A DNA stretch of 64,000 nucleotides from Alphaproteobacteria bacterium (lineage in GTDB: Bacteria; Pseudomonadota; Alphaproteobacteria; Rhodobacterales; Rhodobacteraceae). The translations under genes were made by a program, and so were the position numbers. The first letter of the stretch is position 1. Every line of letters starts with the position of its first letter. A model generated the notes under the pieces. The model made no database searches and was not told the origin of the DNA. It was given only the letters and a program-made list of their open reading frames with translations. This document shows positions 49,765-58,777 of the stretch, in pieces. The DNA is taken from positions 87,422 through 151,421 of the forward strand of contig JAUIIR010000003.1 in assembly GCA_030431485.1 (NCBI GenBank). Reading direction: 5' to 3'.

Positions 49765-50288
49765 ACCAGCGCCTCCGGTTCGGGATGGCGGTAAAGCATG
49801 TCTTCGCCCATGTTCGGGTTGTCATAGGTTCGCTCGTAGACCGCGCCCATGCGTTCGGCGAGGCGGATAGAGCGGGTGTTGCCCGGAACGATATTCGAAG
49901 TCAACGTGGCGAAGCCAAGGTCTTCATACGCCCACTGGCGTACACGACAGGCCGCCTCATAGGCGATGCCTCTGCCTTCGAAGCCGTCGAAGACAACCCA
50001 ACCCACTTCGGGCTCGGGCCAGCCCTCCGGGTTCCAGATGCCGCTGATGCCTGCGGGTTTACCGGTCGCTTTGTCCTCGATGGTGAAATAGCCGTAACCG
50101 TGCCAGTGCCAGTGGCCGACGTTGAGCGTGAACCAGCGCCAGGAGTCCGAGCGGTTGGTATATCCGCCAAAGCCTTCGGCGCGGGTTTCATCCATCAGGA
50201 ACGCGATCATCGCTTCGGCGTCGGTTTTTTCTGGGCCGCGCAAAATGAGCCGTTCGGTTTCAAGGACGGGTGCATTGGTGAGGCTCAT
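49761..50288 (-). CDS. GNAT family N-acetyltransferase, array copy 2
   Basis: VLETERLILRGPEKTDAEAMIAFLMDE...GRGIAYEAACRVRQWAYEDLGFATLTSNIVPGNTRSIRLAERMGA. Confidence 0.9.
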   Translation of the reverse strand: MSLTNAPVLETERLILRGPEKTDAEAMIAFLMDETRAEGFGGYTNRSDSWRWFTLNVGHWHWHGYGYFTIEDKATGKPAGISGIWNPEGWPEPEVGWVVFDGFEGRGIAYEAACRVRQWAYEDLGFATLTSNIVPGNTRSIRLAERMGAVYERTYDNPNMGEDMLYRHPEPEALV

Positions 50289-50821
50289 GCGTAGGCCTCC
50301 GGGCTGCCGTCGATGTCAGGGCTGTGTCGGTAGACGATGGTTTCCTCGGGCGTTTCGCCTTCGGGTAGCGGGGCATCACGGTCCAACACAGCGCCAAGCC
50401 GTTCGGCCAGCGCGCGCGAGCGGGTGTTTTCGGGAGTGATGTAACTGACGAGGGTATCGAAGCCTTGCTCCCAGGCCCAAGCCAAGGCCGCCGTTGCAGC
50501 CTCTGTCGCGTAGCCTTTGCCTTCGGCGTTCTCGAACAGGGTCCAACCGATTTCACGCTCAGGAAAATGCGGGGGTTGGGTGATGGCGAGCTGACCGATA
50601 AACTCGCCATCGGCTGTATCCACCGCCCAGGCGCCGTGCCCCATCCAGTCCCACGCGACCACCTCTGATGATAGCACGTAGAACAAATGTGTCTTGTTCT
50701 TGGGCGCGCTCACATAGGCAGCACGCGGGGTCTGATAGAAGGCCCAAAAGGCTTCCATGTCGTCCATGCGATGTGGACGCAGACGCAACCGCGGCGTCGT
50801 TATGACGGGGGCTTCACGCAT
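50285..50821 (-). CDS. GNAT family N-acetyltransferase, array copy 1
   Basis: VITTPRLRLRPHRMDDMEAFWAFYQTP...GKGYATEAATAALAWAWEQGFDTLVSYITPENTRSRALAERLGA. Confidence 0.9.
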   Translation of the reverse strand: MREAPVITTPRLRLRPHRMDDMEAFWAFYQTPRAAYVSAPKNKTHLFYVLSSEVVAWDWMGHGAWAVDTADGEFIGQLAITQPPHFPEREIGWTLFENAEGKGYATEAATAALAWAWEQGFDTLVSYITPENTRSRALAERLGAVLDRDAPLPEGETPEETIVYRHSPDIDGSPEAYA

Positions 50822-50827
50822 CGAGAA

Positions 50828-52330
50828 TTATTTCTTCTTGCCGAACCCGCTCAGGCCCGGTGGCAGGCCCATACCGCCGCCCATGCCGGGCATCCCACCC
50901 TTGCCGCCAAGCGCCTTGGCCGCCTGTTCCAGCGCTTTCGGGTCCATCTGGCCCATCATCTCTTCCGGACTGGCACCACCCTTGCCGAACATGCCTTTCA
51001 TGGCCTGTTTCAGCATGCCGCCTTTGCCCATCTTGCCCATTTTCTTCATCATGTCGGACATCTGGCGCTGCATCTTGAGCAGTTTGTTCAGATCCGAGAC
51101 TTCCATGCCTGCGCCCGCCGCAATGCGTTTCTTGCGGCTGGCTTGAAGGATTTGCGGATTGGCGCGTTCGCGCTTGGTCATGGAGTTGATCAACGCGATC
51201 TGCTGGCGCAGCATTTTGTCGTCAATACCGGCACCATCCATCTGCTTTTGCATCTTCGCGGCACCGGGCATCATGGCCAGCATGCCTTCCATGCCGCCCA
51301 TCTTCATCATTTGTTCAAGCTGCATCTTGAGGTCGTTCATGTTGAACTGACCCTTCTGAAAGCGCTTCATCATGCGCTCGGCCTGTTCGACCTCGAGCGT
51401 CTGCTGCGCTTTCTCGACCAGAGCGACGATGTCGCCCATGCCCAGGATGCGTCCTGCAATCCGGTCCGGCTCGAAGGTTTCGAGCGCGTCCATTTTTTCG
51501 CCGAGACCGACAAAGCGGATCGGCTTGCCAGCGACTGCACGCATGGAAAGCGCTGCACCGCCGCGTCCGTCGCCGTCCATTCGGGTCAGAACCACACCGG
51601 TGATGCCGATGCGTTCGTCAAAGTTCTCTGCGGTGTGGACCGCGTCCTGACCTGTCAGGCCGTCGACAACCAACAGAGTTTCGCGCGGGTTCGCGACATC
51701 TCGCACCGCTTCGACCTGCGCCATGAGCTCTTCGTCGATGGAAAGACGACCGGCGGTGTCGAGCATGTAAACGTCGTATCCACCAAGGCTCGCCTGCGTC
51801 TTGGCGCGCTTGGCGATAGCGACCGGATCTTCGCCTTTGACAATGGGCAGCGTATCGACACCGATCTGGGTGCCAAGGATTTGCAACTGCTCCATAGCCG
51901 CCGGGCGGTTCACGTCGAGCGATGCCATGAGCACGCGCTTGCCGTCCCGCTCTTTCAGGCGCTTTGCGATTTTGGCCGTGGTGGTTGTCTTACCGCCACC
52001 CTGGAGACCAACCATGAGGATCGGTGCGGGTGGATTGTCGATTTTGAGTTTGCCGGGATCTTCGTTGCCGGTCAGAACATGCTTAAGCTCGTCATGGACA
52101 ATCTTTACGACCTGTTGGCCGGGTGTGATCGACTTGGTGACGGCCTGACCTGTCGCCTTTTCCTGAACCGCCTTGATGAAATCGCGGGCCACTGGCAGCG
52201 ATACGTCGGCTTCCAGCAGGGCGACTCGCACTTCGCGAAGTGCGGTTTTGACGTCGTCCTCGGACAGCGCGCCCTGTTTGGTCAGCCGATCAAAGACGCT
52301 GCCTAGGCGGTCGGACAGATTTTCAAACAT
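50828..52330 (-). CDS. ffh: Signal recognition particle protein Ffh
   Basis: MFENLSDRLGSVFDRLTKQGALSEDDVKTALREVRVALLEADVSL...LMVGLQGGGKTTTTAKIAKRL; Met-rich M domain. Confidence 0.97.
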   Translation of the reverse strand: MFENLSDRLGSVFDRLTKQGALSEDDVKTALREVRVALLEADVSLPVARDFIKAVQEKATGQAVTKSITPGQQVVKIVHDELKHVLTGNEDPGKLKIDNPPAPILMVGLQGGGKTTTTAKIAKRLKERDGKRVLMASLDVNRPAAMEQLQILGTQIGVDTLPIVKGEDPVAIAKRAKTQASLGGYDVYMLDTAGRLSIDEELMAQVEAVRDVANPRETLLVVDGLTGQDAVHTAENFDERIGITGVVLTRMDGDGRGGAALSMRAVAGKPIRFVGLGEKMDALETFEPDRIAGRILGMGDIVALVEKAQQTLEVEQAERMMKRFQKGQFNMNDLKMQLEQMMKMGGMEGMLAMMPGAAKMQKQMDGAGIDDKMLRQQIALINSMTKRERANPQILQASRKKRIAAGAGMEVSDLNKLLKMQRQMSDMMKKMGKMGKGGMLKQAMKGMFGKGGASPEEMMGQMDPKALEQAAKALGGKGGMPGMGGGMGLPPGLSGFGKKK

Positions 52331-52539
52331 GGGCTTTCGCCTCCTTTGCCACTGGTTGTTCCCCCGATGTAAGGGCCAACGGCGCATATACCAAACGTCA
52401 AACGCCCCCACGGGCGTAACACGCTGGTGGGGGGCGATCCCGGACTGCGTCCAAGGGACCGGAAAGTCAGGCTTCCCGGAGTTGAGAGGCGTTTAGGGCA
52501 AAATGGCGCGCAGAGTCAACCCGCGCGCCTCGGCATTCC

Positions 52540-53121
52540 TCAGGCAGCGAGCGCCTCAAGTGCGGCGTCGGCTTTGGCATGGGACGCATCTGCGTCGATT
52601 GCAAGCTGATCTGCAGCGACGAATTGTACATCCGTGATGCCTATAAAGCCCAACACATGGCGCAGGTAGCCGCTGGCGAAGTCGATATCTGAGCCGATTT
52701 GTGTCCCACCCGATGTAATCGCCACAATAGCGCGCTTTCCTGTCATCAATCCTTGCGGACCGGCTTCGGAATACTTGAACGTGATGCCAGCTCGCGCCAC
52801 GTGATCAACCCAGCTTTTCAGGGTGGCTGGAATGCCGAAGTTGTAGATTGGTGCGCCAATCACAAGGGTATCGGCCGCGTTGATTTCTTCAATGAGGGCA
52901 TCGGACAGCGCAAGTGTTCGGCGATGTTCGTCGGATCGCTGGTCTTCTGGCGTCCAGTTTGCGGCAAGCCACGGCCCGTCAATGGCCGGCATTCCGGTAC
53001 TCAGATCTCGTTGTATAATTGTCTCGGGTGCAAGGCGATCAACGATGCGCTGCGTGAGGGCGCGGCTTTCAGAGCCGTCGTGGCGAGCGGACGTATCAAT
53101 CTGTAAAACGGTCTTGGTCAT
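52540..53121 (-). CDS. azoR: FMN-dependent NADH-azoreductase
   Basis: MTKTVLQIDTSARHDGSESRALTQRIVDRL...LVIGAPIYNFGIPATLKSWVDHVARAGITFKYSEAGPQGLMTGKRAIVAITSGG. Confidence 0.92.
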   Translation of the reverse strand: MTKTVLQIDTSARHDGSESRALTQRIVDRLAPETIIQRDLSTGMPAIDGPWLAANWTPEDQRSDEHRRTLALSDALIEEINAADTLVIGAPIYNFGIPATLKSWVDHVARAGITFKYSEAGPQGLMTGKRAIVAITSGGTQIGSDIDFASGYLRHVLGFIGITDVQFVAADQLAIDADASHAKADAALEALAA

Positions 53122-53157
53122 GGGGAGTCTCCAGTCACGAACTTGTTTGTCTGTGAC

Positions 53158-53169
53158 ACCTAATTAGGT
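53158..53169. promoter_or_regulatory. Palindrome ACCTAATTAGGT between divergent azoR and LysR-type regulator
   Basis: Perfect 12-bp palindrome, 37 bp upstream of the azoR start. Confidence 0.55.
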
Positions 53170-53236
53170 ATTGCCTCAGCGCACAAAATGCGAAGAAGTG
53201 CGCATCGGATGTGAGCATTTGCACAAAAGGTGGATC

Positions 53237-54124
53237 ATGGAGCATTGGGATGAGGTGCGCACCGCGTACCAGGTGGCACGACAAGGCACTGTCAGCGGTG
53301 CAGCCGAGGTTTTGGGCGTCCACCATGCCACCGTCATTCGGCACATTGACGCGCTTGAGTCGCGATTGGGCGTCAAACTGTTTCAGCGCCATGCGCGCGG
53401 CTACACGCCAACCGAATCCGGTGAAGACCTGGCGCGTGTGGCGCAAGCAACCGAGGATCAGTTGCATCAACTTGTCGGACGTATCCGCGGCCGCGGTGCC
53501 GATGTCAGCGGTGACCTGATTGTTACGTCAATCATCGAGCTGTCCTCGTTTCTCGTGCCGGTGCTGACGGACTTTAAAGAAAATTATCCTGATGTTGTCG
53601 TCCGATACCTGACCGATGCCCGGGTGTTTCGGTTGGAGTATGGCGAGGCTCATGTCGCAATCCGTGCAGGCTCGGCTCCGGATGAACCCGACAATGTGGT
53701 GCAGCCGCTGACAAAACTGAAGATCGGCCTTTATGCGTCGCAGTCTTACATCGACAAGAACGGATTGCCGAAAGACGAAAGCGAGATGAAGGATCACGTG
53801 TTCGTTGGCAACGACAACCCGGATGGACGCGCACCTTTTCAGCGTTGGTTGCGATCCAAAGTACCATATGAGCGCGTTGTCTTTCGCGCGACCGACACAC
53901 ACAGCATGATCTCGGCAGTAAAAAGCGGTGCAGGTATCGGTTTTATGCCAGTGGCGCTTGGGTGCGGGGATCCTGATTTGGTTGAAGTGATGCCGCCGCT
54001 TGAGGAATGGGCCGCACCGCTTTGGCTTGTCACCCATGTCGACCTTCATCGCACGGCAAAGGTTCAGGCGTTGCTTGCGCATCTGAAGGACGCAGTCTCA
54101 GTCTTCGACGCACCGTGTTCCTGA
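53237..54124 (+). CDS. LysR family transcriptional regulator
   Basis: MEHWDEVRTAYQVARQGTVSGAAEVLGVHHATVIRHIDALESRLGVKLFQRHARGYTPTESGE. Confidence 0.92.
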   Translation: MEHWDEVRTAYQVARQGTVSGAAEVLGVHHATVIRHIDALESRLGVKLFQRHARGYTPTESGEDLARVAQATEDQLHQLVGRIRGRGADVSGDLIVTSIIELSSFLVPVLTDFKENYPDVVVRYLTDARVFRLEYGEAHVAIRAGSAPDEPDNVVQPLTKLKIGLYASQSYIDKNGLPKDESEMKDHVFVGNDNPDGRAPFQRWLRSKVPYERVVFRATDTHSMISAVKSGAGIGFMPVALGCGDPDLVEVMPPLEEWAAPLWLVTHVDLHRTAKVQALLAHLKDAVSVFDAPCS

Positions 54125-54125
54125 T

Positions 54126-55037
54126 ATGACTGAGGCCCGTCGCGGACATCTGGCTATGTTGGCCTTCTCGGCGCTTGTGGCCGGGTCGTTTTCGCTCGGG
54201 TCAATGGCGGCCCCGCACATCGCACCGGACGCGCTCAATACGGTGCGCTTCGTCATTGCGGCGGCCCTTCTCGGTATGGTCGTGTTCGCCACGGGAGGAA
54301 TTGATCGACCTGCGTTTCGGGCGCCTTGGAGATATCCGCTCCTTGCGGTGTTCCTGGTCGCCTATTTTGTCTTGATGTTCGAGGGGTTGAAAACCGGAGC
54401 GCCGGTTTCAATGGCTGCCGTGTTCACTCTGACGCCACTATTGGCCGCTGGCTTTGGGTGGGTGTTGCTGAGGCAGGTTCTGACCGGTCGTATGGCAGTT
54501 GCGCTGGCAATAGGCGGGGTTGGCGCGCTTTGGGTGATCTTCCGTGCTGATCTGGCAGCTCTACTGGACTTCCAGATTGGGCGGGGCGAAGTCATCTACT
54601 TTTTGGGATGCGTCGCCCATGCCGCCTATGCGCCGTTGGTGCCAAGGCTCAACCGGGGTGAACGGCCAGCTGTGTTTACATTCGGTGTGCTTTTGGCGGG
54701 TGCTGCCCTGTTGCTGATCGTCGGCTATCCATCTTTGGTCGCAACCCAGTGGGCAGCACTGCCTCCGATCGTCTGGGTGACGATTGCTTATACTGCTGTT
54801 TTTGCAAGTGCTCTGACCTTTTTCCTGTTGCAATACGCGACCCTGCGTTTGCCGTCGGCCAAGGTCATGGCATACACCTATCTCACGCCGAGTTGGGTAA
54901 TCCTTTGGGAAATGGCCTTAGGCCGTCCATTGCCTCCTGGCCTGATCCTCTTAGGGGTTGCCCTAACGATGGCTGCGCTTGGCCTCTTGCTGAAAGATGA
55001 CAGTCATGTGCGTGGCCGTATCATGTCAAAAAGCTAG
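54126..55037 (+). CDS. DMT superfamily (EamA) transporter
   Basis: 10-TM EamA repeats: LAMLAFSALVAGSFSLGSMAAPHIAPDALNTVRFVIAAALLG. Confidence 0.87.
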   Translation: MTEARRGHLAMLAFSALVAGSFSLGSMAAPHIAPDALNTVRFVIAAALLGMVVFATGGIDRPAFRAPWRYPLLAVFLVAYFVLMFEGLKTGAPVSMAAVFTLTPLLAAGFGWVLLRQVLTGRMAVALAIGGVGALWVIFRADLAALLDFQIGRGEVIYFLGCVAHAAYAPLVPRLNRGERPAVFTFGVLLAGAALLLIVGYPSLVATQWAALPPIVWVTIAYTAVFASALTFFLLQYATLRLPSAKVMAYTYLTPSWVILWEMALGRPLPPGLILLGVALTMAALGLLLKDDSHVRGRIMSKS

Positions 55038-56012
55038 CCGTTCCAAATCAAAGCCTTCCTCTTCAAGCAATGCCAGCACACCACGTTCGCCCGGCAGATG
55101 CGCCGCGCCGAAAGCGGCAACAACAGTTTCGTGCGCCGCGGTTGCGTCAAGCAGAACCGGAAGCCATGCGCGATTCCTGTCGATCAGAAGTTCTTTCTCC
55201 ATCGTATCAAAAATGTCCGCTGCGGCATCAACGTGGATTGGACTGTATCGTTCGGCCAAAAGTGCCGACATCGCCCACCCCTCCGCTGGAGCCTCGTCAA
55301 AATAGCTGGCCAGAAGGGTTGCAAACAAGTCAGCGTTGATCGCTGGATCCACCAGTGCGGAAAGCATCATGTTGATCTGCACGTCACGTGGCTGATCAGC
55401 GAAGGTCGTGAATATCGTTTCAACATCTTCCAAAGCGGCGCGCGGTATGTCTCGGGTCGCCGCAATGTCTTCTATCAAGGCGTCCATACCGCCGGACGAC
55501 AGGTCTTCGGACATTGCACAGGGTGGAACTGCAAGAAGGACAGACACATACCAAGGCTGGAACCGCGCAGCCAGAAACGGAGGCAAGCCTCGTGCGCTTA
55601 AGGCGTCAGACATTTGCGCCCATTGGTCCTCGTCAAGCAAGTCCGGCAAAGTGGCGTCCTGCATTAGCAATAGGCTCGGATCAGTGGCCAGCTGTTCTTG
55701 CAGCTCTGCTTCATCTTCTCGGGTCATTTCGAGAAAGAGAATGTCTGCAGCTTCAATTGTGGGTCTCAGTCGTTCAAGAGGCGCGGCCAAGCGAGAATCG
55801 GCAAGGTGCATCGTACCGATCAAATGGAGAACTTCGTCTCCTCTGGTCGCCCGCCAATGATTTCCTTCAGCATAGGGTGTATCGTCCAAGACTGATTGGA
55901 GACGCTCTTGCTCATCAGGGCCCAGCGTTGCGCGCAGGTCATTGCCGGAGCATGCCGCCAACAAGGGTTGGGCCACCAGAAAAGAGCAAAGAAGTATCAA
56001 TAGGCGGAGCAT
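55026..56012 (-). CDS. TraB/GumN family protein
   Basis: Signal peptide; HLIGTMHLADSRLAAPLERLRPTIEAADILFLEMT...FGAAHLPGERGVLALLEEEGF. Confidence 0.88.
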   Translation of the reverse strand: MLRLLILLCSFLVAQPLLAACSGNDLRATLGPDEQERLQSVLDDTPYAEGNHWRATRGDEVLHLIGTMHLADSRLAAPLERLRPTIEAADILFLEMTREDEAELQEQLATDPSLLLMQDATLPDLLDEDQWAQMSDALSARGLPPFLAARFQPWYVSVLLAVPPCAMSEDLSSGGMDALIEDIAATRDIPRAALEDVETIFTTFADQPRDVQINMMLSALVDPAINADLFATLLASYFDEAPAEGWAMSALLAERYSPIHVDAAADIFDTMEKELLIDRNRAWLPVLLDATAAHETVVAAFGAAHLPGERGVLALLEEEGFDLERLAF

Positions 56013-56095
56013 GCCGGGCTGTCCTTTTGCACGTAAGTTCTTCAAAGCTAGGAGCTATACTTGTCAGCAGCAAGCCGGTCGCGCATTGATACCGC

Positions 56096-56761
56096 ATGGA
56101 GCGTGAAGCCGATCTTTATCCGCATGTGAAAGCCTACCTTGAGGCGCAGGGATATACCGTGAAGGGCGAGGTCGGCGCTGTTGATCTGGTTGCACTTCGC
56201 GGCGACGAAGAGCCGCTGATCGTCGAGTTGAAGCTCAGGCTAAATCTGACGCTGTATCATCAGGCAGTCACACGACTGCGATTGACTGATCTTGTTTATA
56301 TAGCGGTCCTCAAACCCACGGGGCGTAGCGCCCGAAGGGCTTTGCGCGAGAATCGCATACTGTGTCGGCGATTGGGTTTGGGGTTCCTGACGGTGCGGGA
56401 AGACGGTGTGGTCGAAGCGCATTGCGACCCGGCCCCTTATGCGCCACGCCAGACCAAAGCCAAACGTGAAAAGCTTTTGCGTGAGTTCCACCGGCTGGAG
56501 GGAGACCCAAACGCGGGAGGCGCCACGCGTCATGGGATCGTGACGGCCTACCGGCAAGATGCGCTGCGCTGTGCGATTTATCTTGCCGAAACAGGAGCCG
56601 AGAAGGGCGCAATCGTTGCCAAGGCGACGGGTGTTGCAAACGCCACAACGCTGATGCGGGATAATCATTACGGCTGGTTTCGCAGAGTGGAGAAGGGTGT
56701 CTACGATTTGGCGCCCGAAGGACGACAGGGCTTGGCTGATTGGGGTGACATCCTGAGCTAG
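56096..56761 (+). CDS. DUF2161 domain protein (PD-(D/E)XK-like N-terminus, winged-helix-like C-terminus)
   Basis: LYPHVKAYLEAQGYTVKGEVGAVDLVALRGDEEPLIVELKLRLNLTLYHQAVTRL. Confidence 0.75.
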   Translation: MEREADLYPHVKAYLEAQGYTVKGEVGAVDLVALRGDEEPLIVELKLRLNLTLYHQAVTRLRLTDLVYIAVLKPTGRSARRALRENRILCRRLGLGFLTVREDGVVEAHCDPAPYAPRQTKAKREKLLREFHRLEGDPNAGGATRHGIVTAYRQDALRCAIYLAETGAEKGAIVAKATGVANATTLMRDNHYGWFRRVEKGVYDLAPEGRQGLADWGDILS

Positions 56762-56830
56762 GCTCGCGAGTTGCGCGTAAATCTTGTGCATCCGCAAGAA
56801 TATTGTGCAATTGTGCTTGGAGGTGGCGAT

Positions 56831-56863
56831 GCAAAGCAACGAATAGGTTGCTTTGCGTTTTGT
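56831..56863 (+). terminator. Stem-loop with T-rich tail upstream of the ABC transporter operon
   Basis: GCAAAGCAAC-gaatag-GTTGCTTTGC-gttttgt; perfect 10-bp stem. Confidence 0.55.
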
Positions 56864-56912
56864 TCGCCGTGGACCTGACGCAGTTTGACGCCGGTAAAAT
56901 GGGGATACTCAG

Positions 56913-57920
56913 ATGCTGAAAAAGACTCTCGCGGCGTTTGCCGCCACCTTGAGCCTTACAGGGGCTGCTTTCGCGCAAACGGATGTGCCGTTCGCTCTAG
57001 ACTGGAAATTCGAGGGGCCGGCCGCGCCGTACTTTGTCGCCATCGACAAAGGTCACTTTGAGGCTGCCGATCTTTCGGTCGAGATTTCGGCCGGGCAGGG
57101 ATCGCTCGACGCCATTCCGAAGGTTGCCACAGGGGCATTCCCGGTGGGTTTCGCGGATATCAACTCTTTGATCAAATTCCTGGATCAGAACCCGGGCGCT
57201 CCGGTGATCGCGGCCATGATGATCTACGACAAGCCGCCGTTTGCTATCATCGGACGTAAGTCGCTTGGGGTCGAAGCTCCCAAGGATCTCGAAGGCCGCG
57301 TTCTCGGTGCTCCGCCCCCCGATGGCGCTTGGGCGCAGTTCCCGGCCTTTGCTATTGCCAACGACCTTGACGTCGATGCCATTACGGTTGAGCCCGTTGG
57401 ATTCCCGACGCGTGAGCCGATGCTTGCCGAAGGCAATGTCGCCGCTGTTACGGGTTTTTCCTTTTCATCTTATCTCAACCTGGTGCGCCTTGGCGTTCCC
57501 GAGGACGACATTTCCACCATTCTGATGGCGGATCACGGCCTTGCTCTCTATGGAAACGCGGTCATCGTGAACACCGATTACGCGTCTGAGAACCCTGAGA
57601 TCATCAAAGGCTTCCTCGGGGCAATCGCCGCGGGTTGGAAAGATGCCATTGCTGATCCCGACGCGGCTATTGCCAGCCTGATCGAACGCAATCCGGCGGC
57701 TGACGCTGACCTGGAAGAACGCCGCTTGCAACTGGCTATAGACGCCAATGTTGCAACCGATTACGCGCTGGCAAATGGCATTGGTGGCATAGACGCGGAT
57801 CGCATGGCGCAGGCGCTTGAGCAGATTGCGCAAACTTACGAGTTCCAAAACACTCCGGACGTGAGCCTCTACTTCACAGACGCCTATCTGCCGGATGCTT
57901 CGGAGCGCATGCTGAAGTAA
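56913..57920 (+). CDS. ABC transporter substrate-binding protein (NMT1/THI5-like)
   Basis: Signal peptide; VPFALDWKFEGPAAPYFVAIDKGHFEAADLSVEISAGQGSLDAIPKVATGAFPVGFADINSLI. Confidence 0.88.
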   Translation: MLKKTLAAFAATLSLTGAAFAQTDVPFALDWKFEGPAAPYFVAIDKGHFEAADLSVEISAGQGSLDAIPKVATGAFPVGFADINSLIKFLDQNPGAPVIAAMMIYDKPPFAIIGRKSLGVEAPKDLEGRVLGAPPPDGAWAQFPAFAIANDLDVDAITVEPVGFPTREPMLAEGNVAAVTGFSFSSYLNLVRLGVPEDDISTILMADHGLALYGNAVIVNTDYASENPEIIKGFLGAIAAGWKDAIADPDAAIASLIERNPAADADLEERRLQLAIDANVATDYALANGIGGIDADRMAQALEQIAQTYEFQNTPDVSLYFTDAYLPDASERMLK

Positions 57921-57976
57921 TTTGGATAAACGGGCTGGCCGTTTCATTCGGCCAGCTTATAAGTCAGGCGGTCGAC

Positions 57977-58777
57977 GTGTCGAAAAATCTTATCGAAATC
58001 AAAGGCGTGCGCCATGCCTATCACACAAAGGACGGGCCGCTCCCGGTTCTTGACGGACTTGAGTTGAGTGTGCCTGAAGGCGGTTTCGCAGCCGTGGTTG
58101 GCCCGTCTGGATGTGGGAAGTCGACGTTGACCCGGCTAGTTGCTGGCCTGATGAAACCCGACTATGGAGAGGTCTGGCTTCACGGAGAGTTGGTCAAGGG
58201 GCCAAAGTCGATCGTCGGGATGGCATTTCAGAACCCTGTTCTGCTGGAATGGCGCACGATCTTGCAGAACGTCATGCTGCCTCTCGAAATTGTACCAACG
58301 AAGATGTCGAAGCGTGATCAGGAAGAGCGCGCCCGCAAGCTTTTGGCTCTGGTTGGTCTTGAAGGGTTTGAAGACAAGCGCCCCAGCGAATTGTCTGGCG
58401 GCATGCGGCAACGTGCATCTTTGTGCCGGTCCATCGTGCATAAACCGGAAGTTCTCATCCTTGACGAGCCTTTCGGCGCATTGGACGCATTTACCCGCGA
58501 GGACCTTTGGCAAACAATGCACAAAGTCAAAGCAGAGGAACCGTTCACGGGCGTGCTGATCACGCATGACTTGCGTGAATCGATTTTCCTGGCGGATCAG
58601 GTGGTTGTTTTGTCAGGCCGGCCTGCAAAGACGCAATACGTGATGGATGTCCATCTCAAAGGACAGCGTGACATTGAACACCTCTACACGCCTGAATCAG
58701 CTGAAGCGCTGAATATTCTGCGACACCAAATCCAGATCGCGCAGGGGCGGACGGATCACAAAGAGGCCGTCCAATGA
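57977..58777 (+). CDS. ABC transporter ATP-binding protein (SsuB/TauB-like)
   Basis: VVGPSGCGKSTLTRLVAGLMKPDYG...LSGGMRQRASLCRSIVHKPEVLILDEPFGALD. Confidence 0.93.
   Translation: MSKNLIEIKGVRHAYHTKDGPLPVLDGLELSVPEGGFAAVVGPSGCGKSTLTRLVAGLMKPDYGEVWLHGELVKGPKSIVGMAFQNPVLLEWRTILQNVMLPLEIVPTKMSKRDQEERARKLLALVGLEGFEDKRPSELSGGMRQRASLCRSIVHKPEVLILDEPFGALDAFTREDLWQTMHKVKAEEPFTGVLITHDLRESIFLADQVVVLSGRPAKTQYVMDVHLKGQRDIEHLYTPESAEALNILRHQIQIAQGRTDHKEAVQ

Noticed and set aside
50687-52306. 539-aa plus-strand ORF (His-rich)
   Set aside because: Antisense shadow of ffh and the first GNAT gene; the composition is typical of a mirror frame and no domain is recognisable.
52400-52500. Considered an SRP RNA (ffs) next to ffh
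   Set aside because: The region is structured but lacks the conserved GGAA-tetraloop/AGCAGCC-type domain IV core; kept only as a structured leader finding.
56762-56912. Considered a TPP riboswitch upstream of the NMT1/THI5-like transporter
   Set aside because: No CTGAGA...ACCTGATCTGGATAATGCCAGCG-like consensus was found.
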